Shown here: positions 36,815-46,685 of the stretch, one piece after another
Layout: each line of letters opens with the position of its first letter
How positions within the stretch are numbered: the stretch's first letter is position 1
DNA from: Poindextera sp036272595
GTDB taxonomy: Bacteria > Pseudomonadota > Alphaproteobacteria > Caulobacterales > Caulobacteraceae
Direction: 5' to 3'
Length of the DNA: 64,000 nucleotides
NCBI GenBank assembly: GCA_036272595.1
Contig: DATAYM010000092.1
Coordinates: 62,001 to 126,000 of the forward strand
The notes under the pieces: generated by a model
Told to the model about the DNA's origin: nothing
The model's database searches: none
Seen by the model: only the letters and a program-made list of their open reading frames with translations
Program-made: the position numbers and the translations under genes

Positions 36815-37639
36815 TCAGCTCGCCGCCGCGCGCGCCAGGGTCAGGAAGTCCGCCACCGCGATCGCCTCGGCGCGCAGGTTCGGATCGACGCCGGCGGCCT
36901 CCCACAACGCCGGCCCGCCCACCGCCTTCAGGCTGGAGCGCAGCATCTTGCGGCGCTGGCCGAAAGCGGCGGCGGTCACCCGCTGCAGCGCCCCCAGCAC
37001 CGCGTCGGACGGCCGCTCGGGCCTGGGCGTGAAGCGCACGACGGCCGAATCCACCTTCGGCGGCGGGGTGAAGGCGCGGGCAGGCAGCGCCATGACGCTC
37101 TCGGCCGCGCAGACCGCCTGGGCGATGACCGCCAGCCGCCCGTAGGCGGGTGTCCCGGGCCGGGCGGCGATCCGGTCGGCGACCTCCTTCTGGAACATCA
37201 GCGTCATGGAGACCGGATGCAGCGGCCCGGTCAGCCATTTGATCAGCAGCGGCGCGCTGATGTTGTAGGGCAGGTTGGCGACGATCCGCACCGGCGTCCC
37301 GGCCGGGACCAGAGGGGTCTCGTCGATGGAGAGGGCGTCGGCCTGGATCACGGTCAGGCGGCCGTCCGCCGCCTTGGCCAGTTCCGCCAGCATGGGCGCG
37401 AAACGCGGGTCGCGCTCGACGGCGATCACCCGCGCGCCGGCCTGCAACAGGGCGCGGGTCAGGCCGCCGGGGCCCGGGCCGACCTCGATGACCACGCCGT
37501 CGTCGAAAGGGCCGGCCAGCCGGGCGATCTTGCCGGTGAGGTTCAGGTCGAGCAGGAAGTGCTGGCCGAACGCCTTCCTGGCGTCCAGCCCGTGGGCGGC
37601 CAGGCCCTCGCGCAGGGGCGGGAGGTCGTCGAGGCTCAC
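36815..37639 (-). CDS. rsmA: 16S rRNA (adenine1518/1519-N6) dimethyltransferase
   Basis: RsmA/KsgA dimethylates two adjacent adenines of 16S helix 45. The 274-residue protein has AFGQHFLLDLN, SAM motif VIEVGPGPGGLTRALL and the catalytic IVANLPYNISAPLL, with a C-terminal four-helix domain. It overlaps pdxA by 4 bases, the classical pdxA-ksgA pairing. Confidence 0.96.
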   Translation of the reverse strand: MSLDDLPPLREGLAAHGLDARKAFGQHFLLDLNLTGKIARLAGPFDDGVVIEVGPGPGGLTRALLQAGARVIAVERDPRFAPMLAELAKAADGRLTVIQADALSIDETPLVPAGTPVRIVANLPYNISAPLLIKWLTGPLHPVSMTLMFQKEVADRIAARPGTPAYGRLAVIAQAVCAAESVMALPARAFTPPPKVDSAVVRFTPRPERPSDAVLGALQRVTAAAFGQRRKMLRSSLKAVGGPALWEAAGVDPNLRAEAIAVADFLTLARAAAS

Positions 37640-38658
37640 GCCGCGGCGCTCGATACCCGTCGGCGCGCGGCGACGTCGTGGGCCAAGCGCACGGCGGCGA
37701 TCAGGCTGTCGGCCCGGGCCAAGCCCCGCCCGGCGATGTCGAAGCCGACGCCGTGGTCCGGCGAGGCGCGCACGATCGGCAGGCCCAGGGTCAGGTTCAC
37801 CCCGCCCCAGAAGTCGAGCATCTTCACCGGGATCAGCGCCTGGTCGTGGTACATGCAGACCACCGCGTCATAGGCTTCGCGCGCCTGGTCGTGGAACAGG
37901 CTGTCAGCCGGCTTCGGATCGGTGCAGTCGACGCCCAGGTCGCGCAGGGCGCGGGCGGCGGGGCCGATGAGCTCGATCTCCTCGGCGCCGAGCGATCCGC
38001 CCTCGCCGGCGTGCGGGTTGAGGCCGGCCAGGGCCAGCCGCGGCCGATCGATGCCGAAATCGCGGCGCAGGGCCTGGGCCGTGACCAGGCCGGTATTGAC
38101 CACGCCCTCGATGCTGAGCGCCGCCGGGACCTTGCGCAGCGGCAGGTGGATGGTGGCCAGCGTGACCTTCAGGCCGCCGGCCGCCAGCATCATCACCGGG
38201 CCGCGGGCGCCGTCGTAGGTGGTCGCGGCGGTCAGCTCGGCGATGAACTCGGTGTGGCCGGGATGGTTGAAGCCGGCCGCATACAGCGGCGCCTTGGCGA
38301 TCGGCGCGGTGACCACCGCCCCGACCTCGCCCGACAAGGCCAGGCCCACGGCGGTTTCGATCCAGCGGATCACGCTGGGCGCATGGGCCGGATCGGCGTG
38401 GCCGGCGACCACCTGCGCCTGCAGCGGCAGGTCGAGCACCGGCAGGGCTTGCGAAAACACCCGCGCCGCCTCGTCGGCCCCGGTCACCCGGCGAAGCGCC
38501 GAGGCGCCGGCGGCGGAGCCGGCGTTCAGCGCCTCCAGGTCGCCGACCACCATGAAGGCCGGCCCGGTCTCGCGCAGGGCGCGCCAGGCCTTGACGATGA
38601 TTTCAGGGCCTATGCCGGCCGGGTCGCCCAGGCTCAGCGCAAGCGGCTTCGGCGTCAC
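37636..38658 (-). CDS. pdxA: 4-hydroxythreonine-4-phosphate dehydrogenase
   Basis: PdxA oxidises 4-phosphohydroxythreonine on the way to pyridoxal phosphate. The 340-residue protein opens PLALSLGDPAGIGPEIIVKA, has the metal-binding His in NHPGHTEFIAE and AGLNPHAGEGG, and ends with FDIAGRGLARADSLIAA. It overlaps surA upstream and ksgA downstream by 4 bases each. Confidence 0.96.
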   Translation of the reverse strand: MTPKPLALSLGDPAGIGPEIIVKAWRALRETGPAFMVVGDLEALNAGSAAGASALRRVTGADEAARVFSQALPVLDLPLQAQVVAGHADPAHAPSVIRWIETAVGLALSGEVGAVVTAPIAKAPLYAAGFNHPGHTEFIAELTAATTYDGARGPVMMLAAGGLKVTLATIHLPLRKVPAALSIEGVVNTGLVTAQALRRDFGIDRPRLALAGLNPHAGEGGSLGAEEIELIGPAARALRDLGVDCTDPKPADSLFHDQAREAYDAVVCMYHDQALIPVKMLDFWGGVNLTLGLPIVRASPDHGVGFDIAGRGLARADSLIAAVRLAHDVAARRRVSSAAA

Positions 38659-39956
38659 GGGAACTCGATGGTCGCCGAGTTCCGCAGGTCGCGCAGCTGG
38701 CGTTTGGAGATCAACCCGATCTCCTGCTCCTTGAGCCGCGCCTCGATCTCTTCGGGCGGCGGAACGTTGACCCCGGCCAGCCGGCGTCCGCAGACGGCGA
38801 TCAGGTGCAGCCCGGCGTCGGTGCGGATGGGCCCGGCGATCTGGCCGACCGGCAGCGATTGAACCGCATCGCGGAATTCTGGCTTCAGGTCCTTGATGTC
38901 GGCCTCGCCGAGGTCGCCGGCGACGACGCCCTCGACCTTGCCGGCCTTGGCTTCCAGGCCGTCGCAGCCGTCGTTCAGCTGGCCCTTCAGGGCGGTGAGC
39001 TTGCGCTGCGCCTCGGCGACGGCCTGCGGCGAAGCGTCGGGCGGCAGGCTGATCGCCGCCTGCTTCAGCGAGATCAGCTGCGAGGTCGAGCCGGCGCGCT
39101 TGTCGCGCATCAGGACGATGAAGACGCCGTTCTCGGTCGGGATCGGCTTGGAGATCTCGCCGGGCCGCAGCTGTTCGACCGCGGGGCGCAGTTCGGCGGG
39201 AAGCTCCGCCTCGCTCAGCCAGCCGGTGTCGCCGCCGTTGGCCGCGGTCGAGGAAGCGGAGAATTGCCGGGCGATCTGGGTGAACTGCGCGCCCTGCTGG
39301 AGCTGGGCGACGAGCTGCTCGGCGGCGGTCTCGGCCTTGTCCATGCCGCCGGCGTGGTCGGCGTCGATCAGGATCTCGCCGAGCAGGTACTGCGGCTGCG
39401 AGGCCTGGGCCTGGATCTCGTCGGCGACCGCCTTGATCTGCGCCGGGCTGATCTTCAGCCGCGAGCCGCCATAGCGGCCGTGCATCCAGTCCTGCCAGCT
39501 GATGTCGGCGCGAATCTGGGCGCGGAAGGTCTCCGGGGCGATGCCGGCGTTGGCGAAGGCTTCCAGCAGCGCCGCGCCGGTCTTGTAGGGGGACTGGGAG
39601 GCGATCTCGTCGATCCGCCGGTTCACCGCGTCGTCGTCGGCGACGATCTTGAACTTCTGGTCCTTCTCGGCGCGGCGCACCTCCTGCATCTCCAGCGCCT
39701 CATCGATCAGCTCGTTGACCGCTTCCTGCTCGAACTGCGGGGTGTTCTGGGCGGTCGGCTGCACGCCGCTGGTGGCCACCAGCAGCAGCACCCGCTGCTG
39801 CAGGTCATAGCTGGAAATGGCGATGTCGTTGACGATGGCCACGACGCCCTGCCGCAGGGCCGACGGCGGCGCATCCTGGGCGCGTCCAGGCCCCGCCAGG
39901 GCCGCCGTGGCCATGATCGCTGCGGCCAAACTCGCCGCCTTGCCCATCCGCTTCAT
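38655..39956 (-). CDS. surA: Periplasmic chaperone and peptidyl-prolyl isomerase SurA
   Basis: SurA escorts unfolded outer-membrane proteins to the BAM complex. From ATG 39956 (MKRMGKAASLAAAIMATAAL) the protein is 433 residues with a signal peptide, the SurA N-domain (GVVAIVNDIAISSYDLQQRV), a parvulin domain around NGGDTGWLSEAELPAELRPA, and a second, more degenerate one. The ORF extends to 40031 without similarity. It lies 40 bases after lptD, as in many proteobacteria. Confidence 0.93.
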   Translation of the reverse strand: MKRMGKAASLAAAIMATAALAGPGRAQDAPPSALRQGVVAIVNDIAISSYDLQQRVLLLVATSGVQPTAQNTPQFEQEAVNELIDEALEMQEVRRAEKDQKFKIVADDDAVNRRIDEIASQSPYKTGAALLEAFANAGIAPETFRAQIRADISWQDWMHGRYGGSRLKISPAQIKAVADEIQAQASQPQYLLGEILIDADHAGGMDKAETAAEQLVAQLQQGAQFTQIARQFSASSTAANGGDTGWLSEAELPAELRPAVEQLRPGEISKPIPTENGVFIVLMRDKRAGSTSQLISLKQAAISLPPDASPQAVAEAQRKLTALKGQLNDGCDGLEAKAGKVEGVVAGDLGEADIKDLKPEFRDAVQSLPVGQIAGPIRTDAGLHLIAVCGRRLAGVNVPPPEEIEARLKEQEIGLISKRQLRDLRNSATIEFP

Positions 39957-39996
39957 CTTACGAGGTCGATCCCTTATCTCGCCGCAAGCTGTCGCC

Positions 39997-42339
39997 CTAG
40001 CGGATTTCGCCGTTGTTGTATCCTTGGTCACCCAATGTGGCGAGCGTTAGACGCAAAAAGACCGCGTCAGAAGCGCCCAGGGCCCCGACCACGGTGTTCT
40101 GGCGCCGGTAGATCACCGCCACCTTTATGCAATCGTCCTTATAGACCAGTCCGAGATCGACAAGGGTCCATTTGTTGACCTGGATGTCGCGGATGGCGTC
40201 GAAGTCGAAGCCCCAATGCTGGGTGACGAAGGTCTCGCTGCCCATTTCGAAGTTTCTCACCGGCCCGGTGATCTGGGTGTTGTCGTCCAGATAGCGGACG
40301 TAGCCGTTCACCCGCGTGGTGGCGAAGTTCGCCCCCAGCTCCAGCCGCTCGAGGCCGGCGGTGTCATTGACCAGGGCGCGGCCGAAGAAGGACAGGCCGT
40401 CGACGGGCGTGGAATCGGCGGCGATCACCCAGTCGGAGGCGTTGCTGTTCAGGCCGGTCTTGGTCGGGAAGACGTTGGTGGTCTGGGCGCGGAAGGTGCG
40501 GCCGAGCAGGACGTTGGCGTTCAGTCCGTCGCCCCACTGGAAGCTCGCCTCGCCGCCGACGTTCAGCCGCTGGCCGCCGTCATACAGGTCGAAGCCGTTG
40601 AACTTCTCCGGCGAGAACAGGTTGGTCTCGTCGTATTCGAACACGACGTCGTCCATGTTCGGGATGGCCGGATTGACCTTGTAGTCGGGCGACAGCGCCA
40701 GCTGGGCGATCGGGTCCAGCACGATGGTGGTCGAGCCGAACTGGCGGATCAGCGGATAGCTCACCGTCACGCCGCCGGTGAACAGCCCCTGGGTGACCGA
40801 CTGGGTCTTGGCGGCGGTGGTCATGTTGGAGAGGCCGTAGACGTCGACCCGCCCCTGGGCGAACGGCTCGATGCGGACGCCGCCGGGGGTGGTGAAGGTG
40901 CGGATCCAGTCCGCCTCGGCCGAGGCCCGGTCGTCATAGCCGGACACCGTGGGGATGACCGGCGATTCGTCGAAATTGAGCAGAACCGCGTTGCCGATCA
41001 GCCTCAGGTTGCCGCCGAGGATGTTTGACGGCGCGTCGTAGCGGAACTCGGCCAGCGGCGCGATCGTGGGGAAGGTGCGGTTGCTGTCGGTGGTCCTGAG
41101 CCCCTGGACGTCGAGCGCGGCGATCGAAAGGTAGGAGTTGTCGTCCTGGCGGGTGACGTAGAGCTGTGACAGCAGCCGCTGGCTGTCCGACATGAACAGG
41201 CCATGGTCGGCATAGGCGCTGGGGATGTCGTACTTGTCGAAGATCAGCGGGTCGGAGGTGCGGTCGGCGGTGAACCCCCAGGTCCAGTCGGGCGTCAGGT
41301 CGAACTGGCCGTTCGCCAGGATGAAGGACCGCGAGGTGGCGGGGCCGAACTTGGTGCCGTTGCCATTGAAGTCCCGCTCGTAGGTGTAGCCGACGCGCGC
41401 GTCGATCTCGCCGGAATAGAACCGGTCGCGCCAGGTCATGGCGAGGAACGGGTTCACCTTGGTGTTGATCTGCGGCGAGAAGGTCAGGTCCTGCGACGGC
41501 GAACTGACCCACAGAACCGGTTGCTGGTAGGATGGGCCGCGCTTGCCGGTGATGGAGATCTGCGGGATCAGCAGCCCGGACGCCCTCGGTGCGTCCGGAT
41601 CGGGGTGGGACAGGAAGGGCGTGAAGGCGACCGGCACGCCCTTCACCCGGATCGTGGCGTTCCGGTAGTAGACCAGGTGGCGCTGATGGTCCTCGATAAT
41701 GGTGTCGGCCTGGATCGACCAGGTCGGCTCGATGGACGCGCCGTTCTTGGCGCAGATCGGGCAGGGGGTGAAGATCGCCCGGTTGAGCTGCTCCACCGTC
41801 TCGCTGCGCCGGATGGCCACGTCGGCGGCGAACTTGGCGGTGATGTGCTGATTCACCGGCAGCTGGGCCGAGAACACCCTGGCGAAACCGGCCCGCATCT
41901 TGTCGTCGAGCACCATGTGCTGGGCGAACTCGGCGCTGCCGTCGGCGTTGATCAGCTGGACGTCGCCGTCGGCGGTGACGACGCCGGCGGCGGTGTCATA
42001 GGTCAGCGAATTGGAGCGCAGCGTACGGCCCTGGTAGCGGGCTTCGACCTTGCCGGCCGCGGTCCAGCGATTGGCCTTGTCGTCGCGCACCAGGGTGTCG
42101 GCCTCGAGATAGACGCCCTGGTCGCCGAGGCCGTCGTCGGTCTGGCTGAGGGTCGGCGCCGGCGGGGCGGGCTTGTGCACGTCCAGCGGCAGGGCCGGCG
42201 TCGGCGAGCCCGGCACGCGCACCGGAAGCTCGGTGACGGTCTGGGCCAAGGCTCCGGAGGCAAAAAGAAAAGCCAGCGCGACGCCGCCGCAAAGGCTTGA
42301 CCTGATCGTCCCATTCCGCGTCCGCCGAACGCCCCCCAT
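39997..42339 (-). CDS. lptD: LPS-assembly protein LptD
   Basis: LptD is the outer-membrane barrel that inserts lipopolysaccharide. The 780-residue protein has an N-terminal signal peptide, a jelly-roll OstA domain (VYLEADTLVRDDKANRWTAA, TADGDVQLINADGSAEFAQH) and the C-terminal beta-barrel. Two cysteines sit close together in TPCPICAKNG and another near the C terminus (DDCIKVAVIY), positions compatible with the disulfides known for this family. It is followed by surA. Confidence 0.95.
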   Translation of the reverse strand: MGGVRRTRNGTIRSSLCGGVALAFLFASGALAQTVTELPVRVPGSPTPALPLDVHKPAPPAPTLSQTDDGLGDQGVYLEADTLVRDDKANRWTAAGKVEARYQGRTLRSNSLTYDTAAGVVTADGDVQLINADGSAEFAQHMVLDDKMRAGFARVFSAQLPVNQHITAKFAADVAIRRSETVEQLNRAIFTPCPICAKNGASIEPTWSIQADTIIEDHQRHLVYYRNATIRVKGVPVAFTPFLSHPDPDAPRASGLLIPQISITGKRGPSYQQPVLWVSSPSQDLTFSPQINTKVNPFLAMTWRDRFYSGEIDARVGYTYERDFNGNGTKFGPATSRSFILANGQFDLTPDWTWGFTADRTSDPLIFDKYDIPSAYADHGLFMSDSQRLLSQLYVTRQDDNSYLSIAALDVQGLRTTDSNRTFPTIAPLAEFRYDAPSNILGGNLRLIGNAVLLNFDESPVIPTVSGYDDRASAEADWIRTFTTPGGVRIEPFAQGRVDVYGLSNMTTAAKTQSVTQGLFTGGVTVSYPLIRQFGSTTIVLDPIAQLALSPDYKVNPAIPNMDDVVFEYDETNLFSPEKFNGFDLYDGGQRLNVGGEASFQWGDGLNANVLLGRTFRAQTTNVFPTKTGLNSNASDWVIAADSTPVDGLSFFGRALVNDTAGLERLELGANFATTRVNGYVRYLDDNTQITGPVRNFEMGSETFVTQHWGFDFDAIRDIQVNKWTLVDLGLVYKDDCIKVAVIYRRQNTVVGALGASDAVFLRLTLATLGDQGYNNGEIR

Positions 42340-42397
42340 CAGACGATACTTCCCCCACTGGATTCGGCGCTGCGGGCCGGCCGACTGTCTTATCCGC

Positions 42398-43504
42398 CTA
42401 GCCGTCCTCGGTATAGCAAAGCAAGGTGAACCCGGACAAAAGCGCGATCACCGGCGGTGTCCAGGCGGCGGCGAAGGGTGGAATGGCGTTGGCTTCGCCG
42501 AGCGCGCCGCAGAACTGGTTGAAGAAGAACAGGCCAAACCCGAGCGCGACGCCGGCTCCGGCCAGGGTGGCGACGCCGCCAAGCCGAATCAGCCTGAGTG
42601 AAAATGCCGCGGCCAGGATCGACATGGCGGCGAACAACAGCGGCGTCGCCAGCAGCTCCTGCAGCTGCAGCCGGTAGCCGGTGGCCGAGAATCCCGCCCG
42701 TTCGGTGCGCGCGATGGCGCCCCACAGCGACCAGAACGGCACCGCCTTGGGCGAGGCGTAGCGTTCCAGCGCGTTGCGGCCGTCCAGCGACGAGGGGATG
42801 GACAGGGTGTCGTAGTTCAGCGCCTCCGCGCCCGGCGTCGCCTCGCGCGCGCCGGTCAGCAGCCAGTGACCGGGCATCAGCCAGGCCTGGGCCGCCTCGA
42901 CGCGGCGGGAGAACTGCGCCGCGCCCTGGCCGGTCAGGGTGGAGATGAACAGCGAGACGCCGCGCAGCCGCAGCATGCCGTGGTCGTCGTCGCCGGCGCG
43001 GGCGCGGATGACGATCTGGGTGTCGGCGTCGCCCTGGCGCAGCCAGATGTCCTTCAGTCCCTGGGACTGCACGCCTTCCACCAGCGCGTTGCGCTCGCGC
43101 TCGAACTGGGCGTTCAAGGTCGAGGCCAGCGGATTGAACGCGGTCACCGACACGACGCCGATCACGAAAGCCGCGCCGGCCGCCGGCAGGATGAAGCGCC
43201 AGGCCGAAACGCCGGCGGCGCGCATGGCGATCAGCTCGCTCTTGCGGTTCAGGTCGACGAAGGCACCCAGCACCCCGAACAGGAAGGCGAAGGGCAAAAG
43301 CACCAGGATGATCGACGGCACGTTGAGCGCGGTCAGCCGCAGCACCTCGTTGTAGCCGACGTCCGCCCGGTTGCCGACGGTGCGCGAGAGTTCGACGAAA
43401 TCGACCAGCGCGACGATCATGGTCAGGATGGCCAGGGCGGCCAGCACCGCCAGCAGGGTGTAGCCCATCACGTAGGTTTCGATGCGGGTCAGCCTCAGTC
43501 TCAT
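42398..43504 (-). CDS. lptG: LPS export ABC transporter permease LptG
   Basis: LptG forms the inner-membrane channel of the LptB2FG LPS extractor with LptF. From ATG 43504 the protein is 368 residues with six transmembrane helices split by a periplasmic jelly-roll domain. The MRLRLTRIETYVMGYTLLAV opening and the FLFGVLGAFVDLNRKSELIA coupling helix identify the YjgP/YjgQ family. It overlaps lptF by 4 bases. Confidence 0.95.
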   Translation of the reverse strand: MRLRLTRIETYVMGYTLLAVLAALAILTMIVALVDFVELSRTVGNRADVGYNEVLRLTALNVPSIILVLLPFAFLFGVLGAFVDLNRKSELIAMRAAGVSAWRFILPAAGAAFVIGVVSVTAFNPLASTLNAQFERERNALVEGVQSQGLKDIWLRQGDADTQIVIRARAGDDDHGMLRLRGVSLFISTLTGQGAAQFSRRVEAAQAWLMPGHWLLTGAREATPGAEALNYDTLSIPSSLDGRNALERYASPKAVPFWSLWGAIARTERAGFSATGYRLQLQELLATPLLFAAMSILAAAFSLRLIRLGGVATLAGAGVALGFGLFFFNQFCGALGEANAIPPFAAAWTPPVIALLSGFTLLCYTEDG

Positions 43505-44643
43505 TCGGCCGGGCTCGCGATCAGGGTCGAGCCGGTGAGGGCGGCCATGGGCACATAGCGGCTGACCGGCTGGCGGAAGATCTGCCGCCAAGCCCACAGG
43601 GCGGCCGCGATCGGGATGGCGTACTGCACCACATTGATCCAGACGGCGCTGTCGCAAAGCGCCTGGGCGCCGACGCCGAGGATGCGCGCCACCCCGGCCG
43701 CCGCGCCGACGGCGACGATGCGCCGGGCATAGCCGAGGCGGCTGAACGGCCCGCCGATGACCGCGGCCAGGGCCATGGCCATGAAGGCGATGGTGTAGAG
43801 CGGCGTCGCCAGCCGCGCATTGGCCTCGGCCAGCATCTTCAGCCGGTTCTGCCGCTCCCATTCCTGGCTGAGGTCCGGAAACAGCAGCTCGTGCAGATAG
43901 CGGTCGGGCACCTTGTAGGTGATCGCGTCCTTTGCGCTCATGAAGTCTGACAGATCAAAGGTATATTCGTCGAACTTGAGGTAGTTCAGCACCCCGGTCT
44001 TGGAGAATTCCTGGCTGGAGCCGTTGCGCATGGTCAGCACCGGCGCGCCGTTGCGCCGGCCGAGCTTGCCCGTCGCCGCGATGAAGGTGGTGTCGCCGCC
44101 GCCGGCCTTTTCCTTCAGCACGAACAGGTTCCTGAGCGTGCCGTCCTGGCCGCTGTCCTGGGCGTAGACGGTCAGGCCCGGCGCGGGCTCGGTGAACTGG
44201 CCCGGCTCGACCAGGCTGGCGGCGAGGTCGGTCCTGATCTTGAACAGCTCGACGCGCATGGCGCGTTCGCACAGCGGCGCGATCCATAGGTTGACCACCA
44301 GGGTGGCCAGCGCCGCCAGGGTCGCCAGCCGCATGGCCGGGGCGACCACCCGCCAACGGCTCATGCCACTGGCGAAACAGACCACGATCTCCTGTTCGGT
44401 GTGCAGCCGGTTCAGCGCCACCAGGCCGGCGACGAAGATGGCCACCGGCAGCACCATGGCCAGCAACTGCGGCGTCGCCAGCAGCGTGACCTCGGCCAGC
44501 ACCAGGGCGCTCTGGCCCTCCTTGATGATGATGTCGAGGGCTTCGAGGCTCTGGCTGAGCACGCCGACGGTGCCGAGGGCCAGCGTGGCCAGCAGGGTCG
44601 GTCCGAGCAGTTGGCGGAACAGGTATCGATCGAGGAGGCGCAT
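43501..44643 (-). CDS. lptF: LPS export ABC transporter permease LptF
   Basis: The 380-residue protein is the partner permease, opening MRLLDRYLFRQLLGPTLLAT, with the coupling segment RLHTEQEIVVCFASGMSRW, a periplasmic domain, and three C-terminal helices. It starts the lptF-lptG pair, and lptD follows after a 58-base gap, so outer-membrane LPS assembly genes are clustered. Confidence 0.95.
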   Translation of the reverse strand: MRLLDRYLFRQLLGPTLLATLALGTVGVLSQSLEALDIIIKEGQSALVLAEVTLLATPQLLAMVLPVAIFVAGLVALNRLHTEQEIVVCFASGMSRWRVVAPAMRLATLAALATLVVNLWIAPLCERAMRVELFKIRTDLAASLVEPGQFTEPAPGLTVYAQDSGQDGTLRNLFVLKEKAGGGDTTFIAATGKLGRRNGAPVLTMRNGSSQEFSKTGVLNYLKFDEYTFDLSDFMSAKDAITYKVPDRYLHELLFPDLSQEWERQNRLKMLAEANARLATPLYTIAFMAMALAAVIGGPFSRLGYARRIVAVGAAAGVARILGVGAQALCDSAVWINVVQYAIPIAAALWAWRQIFRQPVSRYVPMAALTGSTLIASPAE

Positions 44644-44700
44644 TCAAGCCGATCGTTAGGGTAAGGAAGGGCCGTTGCGACGCCCGACCTGGCGCGTCAT

Positions 44701-44729
44701 GTTCTACAGACGCGCGCGGCCTGCGCCAA
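44701..44729 (-). promoter_or_regulatory. Predicted promoter of lptF-lptG
   Basis: On the minus strand TTGGCG, a 17-base spacer and TAGAAC lie within the 105-base gap between divergent lptF and pepA. The start would be about 65 bases before the lptF ATG. Confidence 0.4.
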
Positions 44730-44748
44730 CCGCATCGGGAGTTCCAAT

Positions 44749-46227
44749 ATGCAGATCGAGTTCGTCGACGCCGCCGAAGCCGAGACGTCCCCGGGCGCCT
44801 GGGCCTCGGCCGCGTTCGAGGGCGGCGGGCTCTCGCCGGGCGCGGCGCGCTTCGATAACGCCGCCAGCGGGGTGCTGACCCGCGCCATGGAGGCGGCCAG
44901 GTTCACCGGCGCCAAGGGCAGGACCCTGCACCTGATCGCGCCGGCCGGCGCGGCGGCGTCGCACGCGCTGCTGATCGGCGTCGGACCCCAGGCCGAGTTC
45001 AACGCCGCCCGCGCCGAACAGGCGGCGGCGGAAGCCTATCAGGCGCTGAAGACCTGCGGCGCCGACACCCTGACCTTGAGCCTGGCGGGCGGCTCGCCCG
45101 CGGTCTGCGCCGCCGCCGGCCTGGGGGTCAGCCTCGCCGCCTACCGGTTCGACCGCTACCGCACCAAGGAAAAGCCGGACGCCAAGCCGACCATCGCCAC
45201 CGTGCGCATCGCCGTCAACGACGTCGAGGCGACCCAGGCGGCCTATGCGCCGCTGGCGGCGCTGGCCGAGGCGGTGGCCTTCACCCGCGACCTGGTCTCC
45301 GAGCCGGCCAACATCCTCTATCCGGCGGAGTTCGCCGCCCGGGTCAAGGCGCTGGAGCCGATGGGCCTGGAGGTGGAGATCCTGGGCGAGGAGGAAATGG
45401 CCAAGCTGGGGATGGGGGCGCTGCTCGGCGTCGGCCAGGGCAGCCGGCGCGAAAGCCAGCTGGCGGTGATCCAGTGGAAGGGCGGCGGCGACGCAGCCCC
45501 GCTGGCCTTCGTCGGCAAAGGGGTCTGTTTCGACACCGGCGGCATCAGCCTCAAGCCCGCCGACGGCATGGAGGATATGAAGTGGGACATGGGCGGCGCC
45601 GCGGCCGTCACCGGGCTGATGCATGTCCTGGCCGGCCGCAAGGCCAAGGTGAACGCGGTCGGCATCCTCGGCCTGGTCGAGAACATGCCGGACGGCAACG
45701 CCCAGCGGCCGGGCGACATCGTCACCTCCATGTCCGGCCAGACCATCGAGGTGATCAACACCGACGCCGAGGGCCGGCTGGTGCTGGCCGACGCGCTCTG
45801 GTACGCCCAGCAACGGTTCAAGCCGCAGCTGGTGGTCGATCTGGCCACTCTGACCGGGGCGATCATCATCGCGCTCGGCCATGATTACGGCGGCCTCTAT
45901 TCCAACAACAACGAACTGGCGCACCGGCTGCACATGGCCGGCGAGGCCTCGGGCGACCTGCTCTGGCGCATGCCGCTGCCGGAAACCTACGAAAAGCAGA
46001 TCAAGAGCGACGCCGCCGACATGAAGAACGTCGGCGGGCGGCCAGCGGGCTCGATCACCGCGGCGCTGTTCATCCAGCGCTTCATCGGCGACCTGCCCTG
46101 GGCGCACCTGGATATCGCCGCCGTGGCCTGGAAGAAGCCGTCGAGCGTGGCGACCATCCCGGAAGGCGCGACCGGCTTCGGCGTGCGGCTGCTGGAGCAG
46201 TTCGTGGCCGCCGATTACGAAGGATGA
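44749..46227 (+). CDS. pepA: Leucyl aminopeptidase (M17)
   Basis: The 492-residue protein has the M17 fold with metal ligands in FVGKGVCFDTGGISLKP, WDMGGAAAVTGLM and the NTDAEGRLVLADAL signature. It removes N-terminal residues with two metals; E. coli PepA also acts as a DNA-binding architectural protein. GGGAG precedes the ATG. It overlaps holC by 4 bases. Confidence 0.96.
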   Translation: MQIEFVDAAEAETSPGAWASAAFEGGGLSPGAARFDNAASGVLTRAMEAARFTGAKGRTLHLIAPAGAAASHALLIGVGPQAEFNAARAEQAAAEAYQALKTCGADTLTLSLAGGSPAVCAAAGLGVSLAAYRFDRYRTKEKPDAKPTIATVRIAVNDVEATQAAYAPLAALAEAVAFTRDLVSEPANILYPAEFAARVKALEPMGLEVEILGEEEMAKLGMGALLGVGQGSRRESQLAVIQWKGGGDAAPLAFVGKGVCFDTGGISLKPADGMEDMKWDMGGAAAVTGLMHVLAGRKAKVNAVGILGLVENMPDGNAQRPGDIVTSMSGQTIEVINTDAEGRLVLADALWYAQQRFKPQLVVDLATLTGAIIIALGHDYGGLYSNNNELAHRLHMAGEASGDLLWRMPLPETYEKQIKSDAADMKNVGGRPAGSITAALFIQRFIGDLPWAHLDIAAVAWKKPSSVATIPEGATGFGVRLLEQFVAADYEG

Positions 46228-46685
46228 GCCAGGGCCCTTGCGAGGTCTGGTTCTACCACCTGGAGCGCACGCCGCTGGACCAGGCCTTGCCTGAGCTGCT
46301 CGAAAAGACCCTGGCCAAGGGCTGGAAGGCGCTGGTGCGGAGCACCGCGCAGGAGCGGATCGACCACCTGGACGGCTGGCTGTGGAGCTATCGCGACGAC
46401 AGCTTCCTGGCGCACGGGACCGACGGCGAGCCGCTGGCGGCGCGCCAGCCGATCCTCTTGACCACCGCGCCGGACAACCTGAACGGCGCCCAGGCCCTCT
46501 TCCTGGTCGACGGCGCCGAGGCGGGACCGCTGGACGGTTACGAGCGCTGCATCCTTCTGTTCGACGGCCGCGACGAGGCGGCGACCGCCGAGGCGCGCGG
46601 CCGCTGGAAGACCTTCAAGACCGCCGGCCATCCGGTCTCCTACTGGCGCCAGCGGGCCGAGCGGGGATGGGAGCAGCAGGCATGA
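46224..46685 (+). CDS. holC: DNA polymerase III chi subunit
   Basis: HolC links the clamp loader to SSB. The 153-residue protein begins MSQGPCEVWFYHLERTPLDQ and carries LVRSTAQERIDHLDGWLWSY and PILLTTAPDNLNGAQALFLV, the chi family blocks, with a fold related to the helicase core. It is directly after pepA, the order seen in E. coli. Confidence 0.93.
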   Translation: MSQGPCEVWFYHLERTPLDQALPELLEKTLAKGWKALVRSTAQERIDHLDGWLWSYRDDSFLAHGTDGEPLAARQPILLTTAPDNLNGAQALFLVDGAEAGPLDGYERCILLFDGRDEAATAEARGRWKTFKTAGHPVSYWRQRAERGWEQQA